A stretch of DNA of 64,000 nucleotides from Trichopria drosophilae (taxonomy: Eukaryota; Arthropoda; Insecta; Hymenoptera; Diapriidae): the NCBI GenBank assembly GCA_030407085.1, contig CM059583.1, forward strand, positions 207,016,001-207,080,000. The letters are read 5' to 3'. A program made the position numbers and the translations under genes. Positions 23,831 through 36,179 of this stretch are shown here, in pieces. The notes under the pieces are model-generated. The model worked only from the letters and a program-made list of their open reading frames with translations. It did not search any database and was not told where the DNA came from. Every line of letters begins with the position of its first letter. The stretch's first letter is position 1.

Positions 23831-23939
23831 GACTACCCTATATATTCGTTTAAAAATTGGATCCAACGTCGTTCCATCCTTAATTTCGACTAGAATACAG
23901 CAAGCGAAAATTTAAAGGATCCGCGTTGGGTGTAATTAA

Positions 23940-24560
23940 TTACATTTTTAACTGCAGTCACTGGTGAATGCGATGCGTCGAATGAAACTGTCGTATTTCA
24001 CCCTCACCGTCTCATCGGTTCCCGAAAGATGTTGTGTTTGCCTTTTTTCGTCCGTGGACTTTTAACGACTGAAAGACGCAAGTTTTACGAGGCGTCTAGT
24101 TACGGACCGATACAGCATATGCACGCACTGTTATATGGCTCGTAAAATTTACCGCAAAATTAAAAAGTACCGCAAGTGCTAATTTCATTTCTATTATAAA
24201 ATGCGCGGATAATTGATGTCTTCGGAATTTCGGATCGCATAATCTTTCGACGTTCCTACGGTCCAAGTACGATGAAGGCATCGAGGGAAGCAAAACTTTA
24301 CGATCTGAGAAATCATAAAGTCCGCTCGTTAAAAATGTCGGGGTGCGCGCGCGCCATCACGCGTGTGTGCGTGTGCATGTACATGTCTCAAAGCACACGT
24401 GCGTGACTCGTAATTCTAAGACTGAGTGTGATGAAATTTTTGCACGAGTTTCGGTAATGGGATGCTGGACGTCCTATTGCCGTTCCGCGAAATCGGTCGG
24501 GTCGAAGTTCTGAATTTTAATTGAAAAGGGATCTACACGGAAAAGGAATTTTTTCGAGTC
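23940..24560. other. CpG-rich island with alternating purine-pyrimidine tract
   Basis: CpG-rich segment without a recognised gene. The tract at 24343-24390 is largely alternating CG/TG/CA (GTGCGCGCGCGCC, then CGTGTGTGCGTGTGCATG), a sequence type that favours Z-DNA. CACGCGTGTGTG can also pair with CACACGTGCGTG (to about 24407). A regulatory or promoter role is possible but unproven. Confidence 0.35.
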
Positions 24561-25211
24561 TCCAGGCTTTACGACAGCCATAAAAGTTCGATTTTCTGCT
24601 GTATTCGCCCGAATCAAATCTTAAAAATGATTCTGGTACTTAATGGTAAAAAGTGGCTATTCCTTTCCTTTTTTTACGAGGTCTGCACATACGCAAAAAT
24701 CAAATTTTTATCTTCTGTCATTTTCGTCTTGTAGAAATAAAAAGAAAGTCTCTCACGTTTACATCTATTGCAAATTATCTTGTTTCACTGACCATCATTA
24801 ACATTAAAGTTTCGAATGTCATTACAATATGTGGAACAAAACATTTTAATCGTTTACGCAATGTCTCATATGAATATGTTCACAATTTCATATTTTTTTA
24901 ACTTTTCAATTACTAAATTTTATAGATGGTTATAAGGGTAAAAAAACGAGTACTCCAAAGCATCTAACCCTTAGGTCTTCGAGAAAATATCATCAAAGTT
25001 TTTCTAATTTTTATATTTCTTTATATACAACCATATATGTCTTAAATCAATAGAAGAATCCACCACGGTGATTAGCTAATCAACGCTCACTAAACAACCG
25101 AACTTAGTTCTTTTTCGTCTATTGGTCTGAAGAAATTCGTCACTCAGCAAACGGACTGGGGCTAAAAACATTTCAGGCCTATAGTAAATCCCAAACATCA
25201 AAAAGATACCT
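24561..25211. other. Intergenic AT-rich DNA, nothing recognised
   Basis: No credible gene; an 82-codon frame at 24653-24901 has no recognisable feature. Confidence 0.4.
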
Positions 25212-25219
25212 TAATAATC

Positions 25220-25432
25220 GGGTGCACCTGAAAACGAACAAATCACAAATCAGACACTTCAAATACCCGAAATTAAAAAACTAGAAATTTAAACAAACAG
25301 ACATTCAAAAACCAGACATTTAAGAAAACTCACATTAAAAATTTGTGGGCATTTTGAAATGTCTGGTTTTCAATGTATGTTTTTTGTATATCGGATTTTA
25401 GAAGTATCTGTTTTACAATTTGAGGTGCACCC
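25220..25432. mobile_element. Diverged relative of the GGGTGC foldback family
   Basis: Starts GGGTGCACCTGAAAACGA and ends with the complement of GGGTGCACCTCAAATTG. The interior holds short repeated units of the type CAGACA-TTCAAAAAC on the left and GTCTGGTTTT on the right, the same architecture as 23518-23830 but with different words. The flanks TAATAATC (25212-25219) and TAAAAATC (25433-25440) agree at 7 of 8 positions, supporting an 8-bp target duplication. Confidence 0.72.
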
Positions 25433-25475
25433 TAAAAATCGAATGTCTTAAATAGTAGTCTGATAGGTATTTTAA

Positions 25476-25960
25476 CCCTTTAACGCCCAAATACGCAGAA
25501 TTTACATATATATTTCAGCATCGTTTTTTGTATGCAATAATTTTCAAAAATGGTACCGTATCCCACTAGTTTTAAGGTCGCTCTTTTGAATGGTGTTGGT
25601 AAAGTAATCTTTAAGAAAACTTATACGTCGATTTAAACAACTTTACAAAACCACTGAAATATAAGGTCTCATTAAGGTGCTCTTATTTAACGTTCGTTAA
25701 ACTTTCGTTTTTTAAGCATGTTTAGACCTACATGAGGGTCATTGTCCTTCATAATTTGTTTAATCCTGTAAAAATGCTTCAAAAAATCTGACAAAATGCA
25801 TAGACCTTCGTTAATCCTTTAAAATTAAGACAATTTTCTTTATTTCAAAATTTATTTTTTTCGAACATTATTTCTTTATAAACTTTTTTAATTAAGAAAT
25901 GAAGGTAATTGAAATTAAATTGCGCTCGGTCAAAAACAATCCACGTATAGGCTTTAAGTG
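25476..25960. mobile_element. piggyBac-like MITE (485 bp), TTAA on both sides
   Basis: TTAA flanks both ends (25472-25475 and 25961-25964). The left end reads CCCTTTAACGCCCAAATACG; the right end read as complement gives CACTTAAAGCCTATACGTGG, matching with small gaps. The interior is AT-rich with no transposase. The left terminus is close to that of the 37377-38432 element. Confidence 0.65.
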
Positions 25961-25964
25961 TTAA

Positions 25965-27890
25965 AGTATGATTTGATTTGACAGTATAAAATAAATAATA
26001 TAATTTCAAATTAAATTATAGATGCTATTTTTGTTTTTAATTATTATAATTATTGGTGAATACTGTTTAACTGGTTTCTTTCACCAGTAGTTATTGTTAT
26101 TTATAATGATTTGTGTCACAGTTATTTTGAAGAGAATGAAGATCACACCAAGAGAATAAAAAATTCTGATATCTCTTGCTGAATATCGTTAAAACTCGCG
26201 ATTCAATTTGGGGATTCGATCGCCACCTAGTGTCTCTGGAAGAACACAGATCTGAAAACTGGAAATTATATTACCAAACAAAAACCGACGGTCCAAAATG
26301 AGAAAAGTCCTCTTGGAGTTTTGTATGTAAAGTTAGACTTCTTTCAAAGCTTGTTTTTCATTTTATCATAATTAAAATTTATCCAATATACTATTTAAGA
26401 GGTATGTGCTGTAGGGGAAATGCAATAACCCACCAACAAATTATTAGCCCTCTACATTTCTGTATTTCCTTTAAAAAATATGAAAACATCGACAACAAAT
26501 ATTTCACGATTTAAACAAAAAAAAGTACGTAGGTGACACATGTGTTGGAGTATTTTTTACCCCACATTGAAGCCCTCTAAAAAATTCGCAACCGAAGAGA
26601 CTTCTATTATGTGGGTAAATACTTCAACTATGATCGAAAAGAACCATGAGATCAATTTTCATCAGGAACATTTACAAATATGTCATTTAAAAATTCAGGA
26701 AAAATAATTGACATACATTTTGGCAGTATAACGGTGGTTACCCTATTGATTCTTCGTGTTGGATAACTGTCACTCATGACATCAGTTCAGTCAGTAGTGA
26801 CCAAATTGTTTAGTTTCAACAACCAGAATTCTGTTTTTAGTAACCTTTTATTCTATTTAACTGCTTTTTGTTCGATTTATAATAGTAATTTTAAATTAAT
26901 ATCTTTTAGGTATGGAAATAATTATTTATTTGATGGTTGTTACAGAAAAGCATTAAAACATAACCTATACTTATACTTAATATGCCTATATCTTATTATT
27001 TGGATATTTTCACATTCACCAATACCATCAATAGATCATCTTTATTCCACGATTATCTGTAACTGTCACACGTTAAAATTACAGCGTTGTCTTATGTTTC
27101 CAGTGAAACCTATTTAATTATCAACAATAAGGGATCGAATAAATTAAAAAACTGTCACTTTGATAACGGTTCGATATCTGGTTACGTAAAAATTAGTACA
27201 GTTTGTAGAAAAACGTACGTTCAATATACCAATTCTTCTCCCAATTATCAATTAATTTTTGTTCAAGATCAAAACTAAAAGTAGTCTCAGCAATGTTTGT
27301 GCAGTTTCTGTCAAGTTTTTATATATTTTTGTACAGTTTTTTTGCATAACTTTTATAAACATAAATATTAATTTCCGAAATCGATTTCTTTTGTTGCATA
27401 TCATTCTTCGCTGTATATCGTTCTGAACTACATAGCTTGGCGATGAATGGACTAAATCCAATAAAAATTGGCAAAATTTCTACTAGGGTAGGTTTATTCA
27501 TGAAAAAATATACGAATGTAGTTATGATTAACTGGCTGAGGGTTTGATAATAAATGTCTTATTTCCTATTTTTTCATCTTAATCTAGAAGACGTTCATTT
27601 TTATTTTATTTATTATTTATTTTATACATAAACAAAAATAAATGAATTCATATTATAAAACTCTGTCCGTAGATAAAATAATACAGATATTACTTTTATT
27701 TCGTACTCTTATAGTATTTATTCAAATTTTTTAATATTTTTCTTTTCAAATTTGTTGTACTAAACAAAATTATAGCATTGATTATTTCTATAAGGGTAAG
27801 TTATCAATTATGTATGCCAATACTCTTTCGATTTTGCATATCAACTCTCTAAACTTGACGAGAAGTCAAAACTGGTAAGGAAAATTGCGC
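25965..27890. other. Intergenic AT-rich DNA; two overlapping small open frames
   Basis: Frames of 113 codons (26776-27117, plus) and 63 codons (27087-27278, plus) overlap in different frames. Both are AT-driven, rich in Leu, Ile, Asn and Tyr, and match no family I know. I treat them as chance frames. Nothing else was noticed. Confidence 0.4.
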
Positions 27891-28020
27891 CACTCTAAAG
27901 ATACAGTGATTGCTCACTCCATGCAGCGTGAATTTTCACTCGTTAAAAGAGATAAATATCACTAGATTTTCGAAATTTTCTTTCCATAAAGAGTAAATTT
28001 ACACTCGAATTTACCCTCCA
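27891..28020. mobile_element. Small TIR element, relative of 8020-8182
   Basis: CACTCTAAAGATACAGTGAT and CACTCCATGCAGCGTG then AATTTTCACTC at the left, and TTTACACTCGAATTTACCCTC inverted at the right, echo the words of the 8020 element (CACTCTAAAATCTTTAAAG and ATGCAGTGAGATTTC). Boundaries are approximate. Confidence 0.4.
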
Positions 28021-29490
28021 GATATTTAGTTAGCTATGTACTGTCAATATGCCAATAATTATAATGATATTAACAAAATATTTACTTGATTCTAATATAT
28101 GATATTCCTTTTACATCATATAATAATTAAATAATAAAATAATTAAAGTTATCAAGTATTATTCCCTGTTGTGTTGTCATGTACATGTTACGAATTGTCA
28201 CTCCTTCCAAATGTCATTCATTACATTCACATCCCTCTGTCACATATATTTTAAATAAAAAACTATTCAAGGTTATGTCAAACATTGATTTTATAAATGT
28301 TGATATGTTTCTTGTACTAAAAAAAATAAATTAGACAAATAAGCCTCCTGTAAAATTTGTATTTCTTAGAAACTGATGATGAAAGAAATACATTTAATAC
28401 ATTTTAACATGTAGATGACGAAATTTATTTCACACCGTTGATAATGAGAACACGTTCATATTACCTCAACGCATCTTTATCAATTATGTCTGACAGGCAC
28501 GTGGTTCACTGATTTAACTGCGGGCGAAAACGGACTGTCATCTGATCTTCATCAAGGCTGGGATGAAAGCAATTGCTTTGTCATGACGGCACATAAAAAT
28601 TGAATTAACTTACGTCAGTATGTTACATGTGTATTACAAGTGGTTTGGGTGTTTTAAGTTCAGATATTATTTCATCATCCAATTGTAACAAATTCCAATG
28701 TCGAACGATTTGCGAACGAGTACGTACTGGAAAAATGCAAGTAGCCTTATAGAAATGTCAATTCAGTTACTTTCGCTAGCAAAAATAGCTAACTTTTTCA
28801 GTGTAATGGCAAAATGTATTTAGATTGATCGCGCCCTTACTATTTCAGACAATAATTAAGTGATTGTTACATAATAACACATATTATCGTCAATTTTTAA
28901 AAACAATCCATTTATGTCTGCCAATCATTTGGTATTACTTTTAAAGTTGATCCGAGTTTCAAGGTTGTTGATTACAAATTTGTCCACAGTTTCGAAAAAT
29001 TCATACTGAAAATCTCAACAAATCAAATTTCTTTGCAAATATTCTCTACTTGCTACGTTTGCATTTACTAAAATGAATCACAAATTCCTTAAAATCCGTA
29101 AGATATACCTTTATGCTGCTGTTCGTCTTATTTTGTGAAAAATAGTTGACATTTCGCACATAAGCTCATATAAATTTTGAAGTAAAAATCGAATTTGTTT
29201 AGTAGAAATAATCAGAAATGTTATTGTAACCACATTTTCGACAGAAAATGTAAAATGCACATTACAGGAGTGTTTATGAATGAGTAAAAGTACTATTGGA
29301 TTGAATTTCACTCCCAATATAAGAAAATGTATTCCAACGATTTTAGAGGGTGGCTGGAGGTACATAATATGCCATGAACGGAAGTTGCCGTTGGTTGCAT
29401 CGGATGCAATAATCAATACTGTCATGAATCATGAAAAAAATTCAATAAAAATGGTTTATACATATTTCTTCGCAATTAATCCCAGATGAC
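28021..29490. other. Intergenic DNA with an island and a mini-TIR
   Basis: 28440-28720 is somewhat CpG-richer. At 28726-28806 TACTGGAAAAATGCAAGTAG is mirrored by the complement of TACACTGAAAAAGTTAGC, a possible 80-bp TIR remnant with a CACTGAAAAA-type end. Opposed open frames at 29111-29489 are each other's shadows, with no recognisable product. Confidence 0.35.
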
Positions 29491-29750
29491 TCTTTTTCGA
29501 AACATGACATCCCTTTGACATTCCACCTGACAGATGAGTAGCTTTCTGAGTGGGTGTGCATATGAATACTTCGCACCTTGAAAACCGGACGAACGAGTGG
29601 TCAACGTGATCAGAAGCACGTCTCTCGTTTCCTTAGCATTTACAAGAGTTAAGGCGAATGCCGTAAATGGTTAACGATTGACCATGAACGATTTATCGAT
29701 TCAGGAGATTCGGACCTACATTTTCCCCTTGAGAAGCTGTCAAGCTTCCA
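29491..29750. other. CpG-richer island
   Basis: Short composition shift with CpG enrichment and several TGAC/GTCA words; no frame or RNA fold recognised. Confidence 0.25.
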
Positions 29751-31367
29751 TATGTCGGACTTTCGCCATAATCCCAAAACTGGTTTCGTAAGCATGTGTA
29801 AAAATTTCAATTTGAATAAATGTATTTAATACAAAATTTGGTATAAAGAAATTTACATTATTATATGAACAACGGCTGCATTGGCTAGTAAAATAGTAAA
29901 CTAGTAAGACAGTCTGTTTCGACATCGTTATTGTTGCCATTATGTCATGTTAATTAATACGTAATATTTTGTCTTCTAGTACGTCAATCGTCGATTATTA
30001 TTTAAATTCTATTCAATTTTAGACTGTTATATGAATTCTTATTTCATTCGCAATGCAACACACGCTGTACTATATGTGCATTGACGTCTGCAGGAACACG
30101 ATTTAAGGAGACGTGAGGTGCACTTCATTTGTATTATAGTGTGATCTGATTTTTAAGGAGAAGTAGTCAAATTATTTGAAAACATTGAGTAAAATTTAGT
30201 ACGTTAATGTCGAAATTTTAGTAAATTAACGTTTATATTAAGAGCATAAAGACATTGTGTCGTCCGACATTTTTGTTTGCTATAAATATTTTTTATTCTT
30301 ATAGCTATTATTTATTTACAAAATATTTTATTGTCTTTGTTATTTTGAAATATTCTAGAACTGAAATAATATTTATTAAATTTTTTATTACATATTTTTA
30401 TATCTAAACACTTAATTGCTGAACAAGTTTTTCATATACACGGCTCAATAGATATAGGGAATTCTACTTTTCAGTTTCGACGAAACAAAACGATACTTAT
30501 TTTAGGCAAATCTTTAATTTTTTTTTGTACTGAGAAAACATAATATCAAGAAATTTTTAATATACTCAGAAAATGGGGCATCTTTTTATATTGTTCTTTC
30601 TTTTTGAGCACATTTGAACTTCATCCAGAACAGGTTTTTATTGTCTGGTTCGGATGTCATATACTAAAATTTAGTTCTATTATCATTGCTTATTTGTACA
30701 ATTTGACTTGAAGTATACATTTTCCTGGAAAACTACATATATATATAGATCTTACAAACAATATAAAAGAATGTACAAAAAACAGTTACAAGTCCAACAT
30801 AGAAGTTAAAGAATAAAAAGCTAAAGAGATTAATTAATACAGTTACTTACATAGTGCCCAAGAATTAAACTATACTAAACTAATTTTTTGATATTATTCG
30901 ATGTGCAATACATTAATCCTAACTATTCAAGATGTTCGCAAAATGTGTACCTCAGAAACAAATGCTTTAGCAATTTTAAGGGGAGGCACCGATAAGAGTT
31001 TAGCTGTATTAAGTTGCAATAACAACAAATCGACGAAAATTGTTTTGGGCTTAAATTTTATTGATAAATTAAGCGTTGTAAAAATATAAAAAGAAAATTT
31101 TTTGACCAAGTTAGATTTTTTTATTTTTGATCTAAACCACCTACCGTAATCCATACGTAACTTACTTTGAAATCATAAAAAGGCAGATTGCAAAATGTTG
31201 ATTTCGATGCATTCAAAATTGGAGGGGGAGTTACGTTTATTTTAGGTACTTCGTGATCGATATTTACTAAAATCAACCACTTTTTGGCGACAATAAATGT
31301 TTAGCGATACAACATATTACATAATAATGTTCTTTGAAAAGTAAGAAGGATTAGTTCAGGATCATGA
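29751..31367. other. Intergenic AT-rich DNA, nothing recognised
   Basis: Only short frames of 60-75 codons, with opposed frames at 30901-31154; no repeat noticed apart from short AT words. Confidence 0.4.
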
Positions 31368-31450
31368 AATAAATGATGCGACTTTGTGAGAGGGCACGTA
31401 ACTTCGACTGTCAATCGAAAGGTCACAAATTCAAAAGATTTTTCATAAAT
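31368..31450 (+). ncRNA. Possible tRNA-like relic
   Basis: TTCGACTGTCAATCGAA (about 31403-31419) forms a perfect 5-bp stem around a 7-base loop that would present anticodon GTC after a T. Upstream, GTG and CAC could pair as a short D stem. Downstream, GGTCACAAATTCAAA resembles a decayed T arm and B box. Arm spacing is not canonical and no acceptor stem is evident. It may be a SINE or tRNA relic or coincidence. Confidence 0.2.
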
Positions 31451-34400
31451 CAGAAATGTTCTAAAAAAAAATGTAATAATTATCATTTTTTACAAAACAT
31501 TTGTCCAATAAAAATTGATAAAAACTCTGAACTGTACAGGCGCATTTCTGACTTCAGGAGTATAATTTGTTGAAAAAAAGAAAAAATTACAATTTTCATC
31601 TTCGTTCAGCCAAGGCATTAATATTAATTAGAATTATTTGTAAAGTTAATCACTATTATTTGGGTTTACAGTAAGGAAAACATTTGATTTACAAAAGCGC
31701 AAGACTGATTTCGTAAAGCTGTAACTACAAAAATAATTGTGCAATATATGGAATTTACGCAGTGAACTCATTTTTTGTAGCGGTTGAGGGGGTTATGAAG
31801 AAGTTTTAAAGCTACCGTAAAAATAAAAAATCGGAATATAATTCCATGGAAATTAAATGTATTTCTTTAAATATCTAGTAGAAAACTTCACCTTCAATCC
31901 GATGACACACCGAACAAACCATTGGTAGGGATTTCTGCTGATAGGCAAAATACTTGGTTCGGTTCTTTCCACTCGTTGCATTGAACACTAGAAAAAACTT
32001 AAATAGTTAGAGACTTGTCAATTTCAGATATTTTCTTAATCTTCCAGCAGAAATTTTTGAAATTTATTATGCAATACCGATATTTTAGCTAGGAAAAGTA
32101 TATCTATGTTGTTCAAGTACGTTTTTTTGCTATTCCAGACCCAATCCTGATTAAAAATTGCTTTTGTTCGAAAAAACGATGCATGTGCTGCTCCAATTGA
32201 AACTTTTGTCGAATTTGCGATATACCTTACTATTTTTAAAGAAGGCTACACAGTATTCCCATCCTGAAAAATAGCTGACAAATCAGAAGTTTATCAAAGC
32301 GGATATTACGTAGATAGCCCCGCAGTACTTCACCCATAACTATAAAAGTGGCCACAATTAATTGACGAATACTTCGAGGGTGTTCTGCGAATTGAAATCT
32401 CTTGGATCCGGATGTGAACGAAGCTTTATTGACAGACTTCCTTTTCTGGAATGAGCTGCGTCACCAGAAATTGTATCTTTGAGCTACACATTAGAACAAA
32501 AACTAGTCATGCTATGACAGTCGTTGTGCACGCTCCATCCAGAAACTTGTCGATATGTCACGTAGAAAAGTTTCGGAAATACTCAAATCATCCAATACTA
32601 CTTCAGCAAATTAAAAACCCACGACACGAATAAAGTTTTTAGCTTTACCACATTGCTCAAATGCGAAAACGTATACTTATAATGAAGGTTACTGATGGGA
32701 ATGTATCGTTAATAGATTACATAAGCACCAAACTTTCTCATTAAATATGCCTCTTAGAAATAGTAAGTGGAAACAGACAAAATTGATCAGACATTATAAA
32801 TAGAAGATACATTTTATGCAATACTGTTCTTTCAACAATTTCGGATATCTCAAATATTACTGTGGTCTATATTTTGTACACATGTATTTTAGAGTGTGAT
32901 TACCGAATCTTTTAGATTACAAATTTTAAGTTCTTATATTAATTGGCCGCTCAAAAGAGATGACACCTTTCTGATAAAAAATTGCATTACCGTAAAATAT
33001 AGTGCGTGAATTTACAATATTTATTCATCATGTTCAGAAACTAGCGGTGAATCAATGGCTTGGAATAATTGACTAGAAATAGGAATTAAAATTACCTTGC
33101 GGAGTACAATCTCCCGGTAATCAGTTACCGAAAAGTTTCTCGGAAGCGGTGGACAAATTTTTTTTTTTTTAATTTAAAGTTTTCAATTTAACGGACTAGT
33201 ATAAAGTATCACTGCTTCCAAACCCAGGTGGAAATTCAATCCGGTCAAAATCATGGCATTGGCCTGTTTTCCTGATAATAATGACTGTTATTATGTGATA
33301 TGCACAATTCATATAGTACCCCGAGATATAATACTGTCCAAACACTAGCTTTTGCCAGTCCAGTTGTACACTAGAAATATTTTGAAAACCTACAGTTCGA
33401 AACGGCGCCATAAACAAAAGTATTTAATGCATGGTAATGATTGTAAATGGTAATGGTAAAAATTTATCGTTGAAATTACGTCGAATTTTGGCTTGGAACT
33501 AATGGAGAATACGAAATATAAGAGTAATACGAAAGTAACTAGTTAGATTTTGGATAGTTTTTATCTGCATTACATTATAGTATAACATTCTGATTACTGT
33601 CTAAAAACTATATGCATTTACTGGGCAGTTTTAATTAATGAGTACTGTCCAGGGTCGAGTTTAATTTAAACGAATGTAGTTTTTCCCGACCGATTTTTTC
33701 TCTGCGAAGGAATATTATTTATTAACTGGAGTAACTAGGGTGACATTTTTCCGTAAATTTTAGTCCGCATTTATTCAGATAAGAATATCGGCAAATGTTC
33801 AAAAATTTTATTGCATTTCCTGGCAGACTATAACAAGGGGCTGATTTCTGACGGTTTCCAGTCCACTTACAGTCGTCAGTTTTGTGTCTTCATCATTTTG
33901 CGAAATTATTAGGAATCATCGTTATTATTCAAATTTTATAATATCATAAGTTAAATTGATAATAACTACTTCTAAGTCAACAAAAGTGATGTTTTATACA
34001 AGTTTGTATTACAAACATTTGGATGACTAAAATTTCTGAATAAAGGGGGCATTACGCATATGAAGTTCTGCTCATTCTTACAAGTAATCTTTTCTGCAAG
34101 ATAATTTGGCGCACTAATAATTCAGGTGCCACTAAATACCGACTCGTTACTAATAAACAAATTCGTTTTTACCCAGGTCGAATTTTCACTATAAATCATA
34201 TGTTTCAATGTGAATTCACAATAAATTATTATTTTAGGGCACATTTACAGTGCCGAACTACATTATGTACGTAAAGAACAAACAATAAAAACCATATCGA
34301 AAGAGAATTTTGAAGAATAAAATTCGATAGTAATAACATACACTTATTCTTGCGAGTTCTAACATAATTAAATATTGAAATTTAGTATGCATTCATGAAA

Positions 34401-34743
34401 AATATTGAAACATGCTCTAAAATTAGACTTGCGCTTCAAAATATATCTTGTTTTTTTATTAATTTACTTTTTTTAGGAATTGAACGAGAACTATATGATT
34501 TTTATTTATTTCCAATTCTTTCGGGCAATTCTTAAATAACTTTGACTTTGACATTCTGTAAGAATCCATATATAGAAAGTAGAATTACCCTTATATAGCT
34601 TGAATGTTTAAAAATTGATTTAGACAGTTTTAATTTGTGGTTTTTAGCGTAAACTCCTACCTTATCGGCAAACTACTTTAGAAACCCCTCAAGGCGTCGT
34701 GGTAGTAAACGAGAGAGCAAACTTGAATATAAATAATGTAAAA
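31451..34743. other. Intergenic DNA, nothing recognised
   Basis: Mixed AT-rich DNA. A slightly GC-richer patch at 32330-32640 carries a 60-codon frame with no recognisable product. No inverted or tandem repeats noticed. Confidence 0.4.
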
Positions 34744-34914
34744 ATGGCATGGCGTGAAAAGTGCAAAATAGAGCTTTGTTACGGTTGTTACGTTCTTTTT
34801 TTATTTGTTTGCTCGGCCGATAATGTGCCATTCAATCATCAAAGAAGCTTAATTTTGTATTACTTAGTACATAAGGGAAAAAAATTATTCCATGGTAATT
34901 CATGCGTAAAATAA
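34744..34914 (+). other. Small open frame with signal-peptide-like start
   Basis: A 56-codon ATG-to-stop frame. The ATG has A at -3 and G at +4, a fair eukaryotic start context. The product begins MAWREKCKIELCYGCYVLFL and continues FVCSA then DNVPF, which looks like a signal peptide with a possible cleavage after SA. The rest is short and unlike any family I know. It could be a first exon, a small secreted peptide gene, or chance. No neighbouring exon or splice partner is identified. Confidence 0.13.
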
Positions 34915-35589
34915 ATAAACGATTTTTTAACGATAAATAAATGTTTTGATTTTTTGATGAATTTTGATGAGAATTGTTCGTCGCGCGTAGATTTAACGCT
35001 ACATTATGCGATATTTTATTTTTCAAAATGGACATCTTCTGTACATATTATATTCTGTTTTAAGTAAAGCGTTAGAGTATTACTATGATATGGATATAAA
35101 ACCTATAAGCACTGGAAAAGGCTTACCACGTATATGTCCAAGACATAATTGTAATCAAAAGACGGACAGAATTGGTCAGAATTAGGTAGAAAAGAGGGAC
35201 CAATTTTTCGGCCTATTTTAGGTACATATGTTACTACAGTTCGACTACGACCTAACTGCGGAGAAAATGCCTTGAATTGCCAAATTTCGACCGGAAAATT
35301 TTCTACTTTTGTCCCCATTTACCGTAGTTTGACTTCTATATTAGGTAAATAACGTGGTCGAGAAAATTTTTCGCCCTAATAGGTCAAAAAGAGGTAATCG
35401 CCCCATTTTGCTGCTTGGGCACTGTAGTAGCGACCGGAATGTAGTTGAAAATTTCAGTTTTTGAAGAAAATAATGCATTGTATTTAATGAAAATAATGCT
35501 TTAATATTTATTTCATAATATTTATTTCATAATATGTTTTATAATCAATTAAACAACTAAAAATCGTCATTTTTATAGAAAAAATTTGA
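34915..35589. other. Intergenic DNA with minor direct repeats
   Basis: No gene. TTATTTCATAATATTT is repeated in tandem around 35500-35537 (16-bp step). Loose repeats of a TAGGT(A/C)-containing word occur at 35180-35400. Confidence 0.4.
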
Positions 35590-35740
35590 TGGACGGATTC
35601 AATATGGCCGACAAAAATGTAACGAAATAATGATGAAACTAGATACTGGGTTTTTTTTGGGATCGCTGATTACGAATCTGAGATATTGGAAAATCATAAA
35701 TTGCGAATTGAAGATGGTCGACCAAGATGCAAAAACGTAT
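35590..35740 (+). repeat. Plus-strand monomer of the ~115-bp repeat
   Basis: CAATATGGCCGACAAAAATG, then GATGAAACTAG, GGGTTTTTTTTGGGATCGCTG and GATTACGAATCTGAGA, followed by the start of a second unit (GAAGATGGTCGACCAAGATG). Same order of words as the array at 1376-1735. Confidence 0.7.
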
Positions 35741-36179
35741 TTGCATGTCCAAAAGATAAGAGAATAGTAAAATGCAAAATAAAAATGAATGGAACGAAAT
35801 TGTGCACACGTGGCGTGGAATGCTGAACACTTCAGGTTGTTTTAAGCTTCCAACAGTAGTAATAATTGGTCTGGGAAAATGGGAATGATCATAATTCAGT
35901 CACATTTGAAGATTTTGGAATGAGTAAGATTAATAGCACTACAAAGTATAGTACCACGAAAAATAGAAATTCGACTGGAAATGTTAATTGGAAATTTAAG
36001 CATGACCTGTTTGTCGAAGAATTACGTCCGGTCATAATCATTGGAAATTCAACAACTTAATGTTTCCATACGTGTATTCATAAAAGTCCATAAAAATGGT
36101 ATTTTGAAATGTTTTATGCTGAATGAGAAAAAGGAACAAAAAGACGAACGACCACAGGACTACAATATAGGCCTTTCAG

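Noticed and set aside
26776..27278. Two overlapping plus-strand frames (113 and 63 codons), a possible frameshifted gene
   Set aside because: AT-driven composition, no recognisable motif, and no evidence that the frames belong together.
29111..29489. Opposed frames of 104 (minus) and 69 (plus) codons
   Set aside because: They overlap on opposite strands and neither has a recognisable domain.
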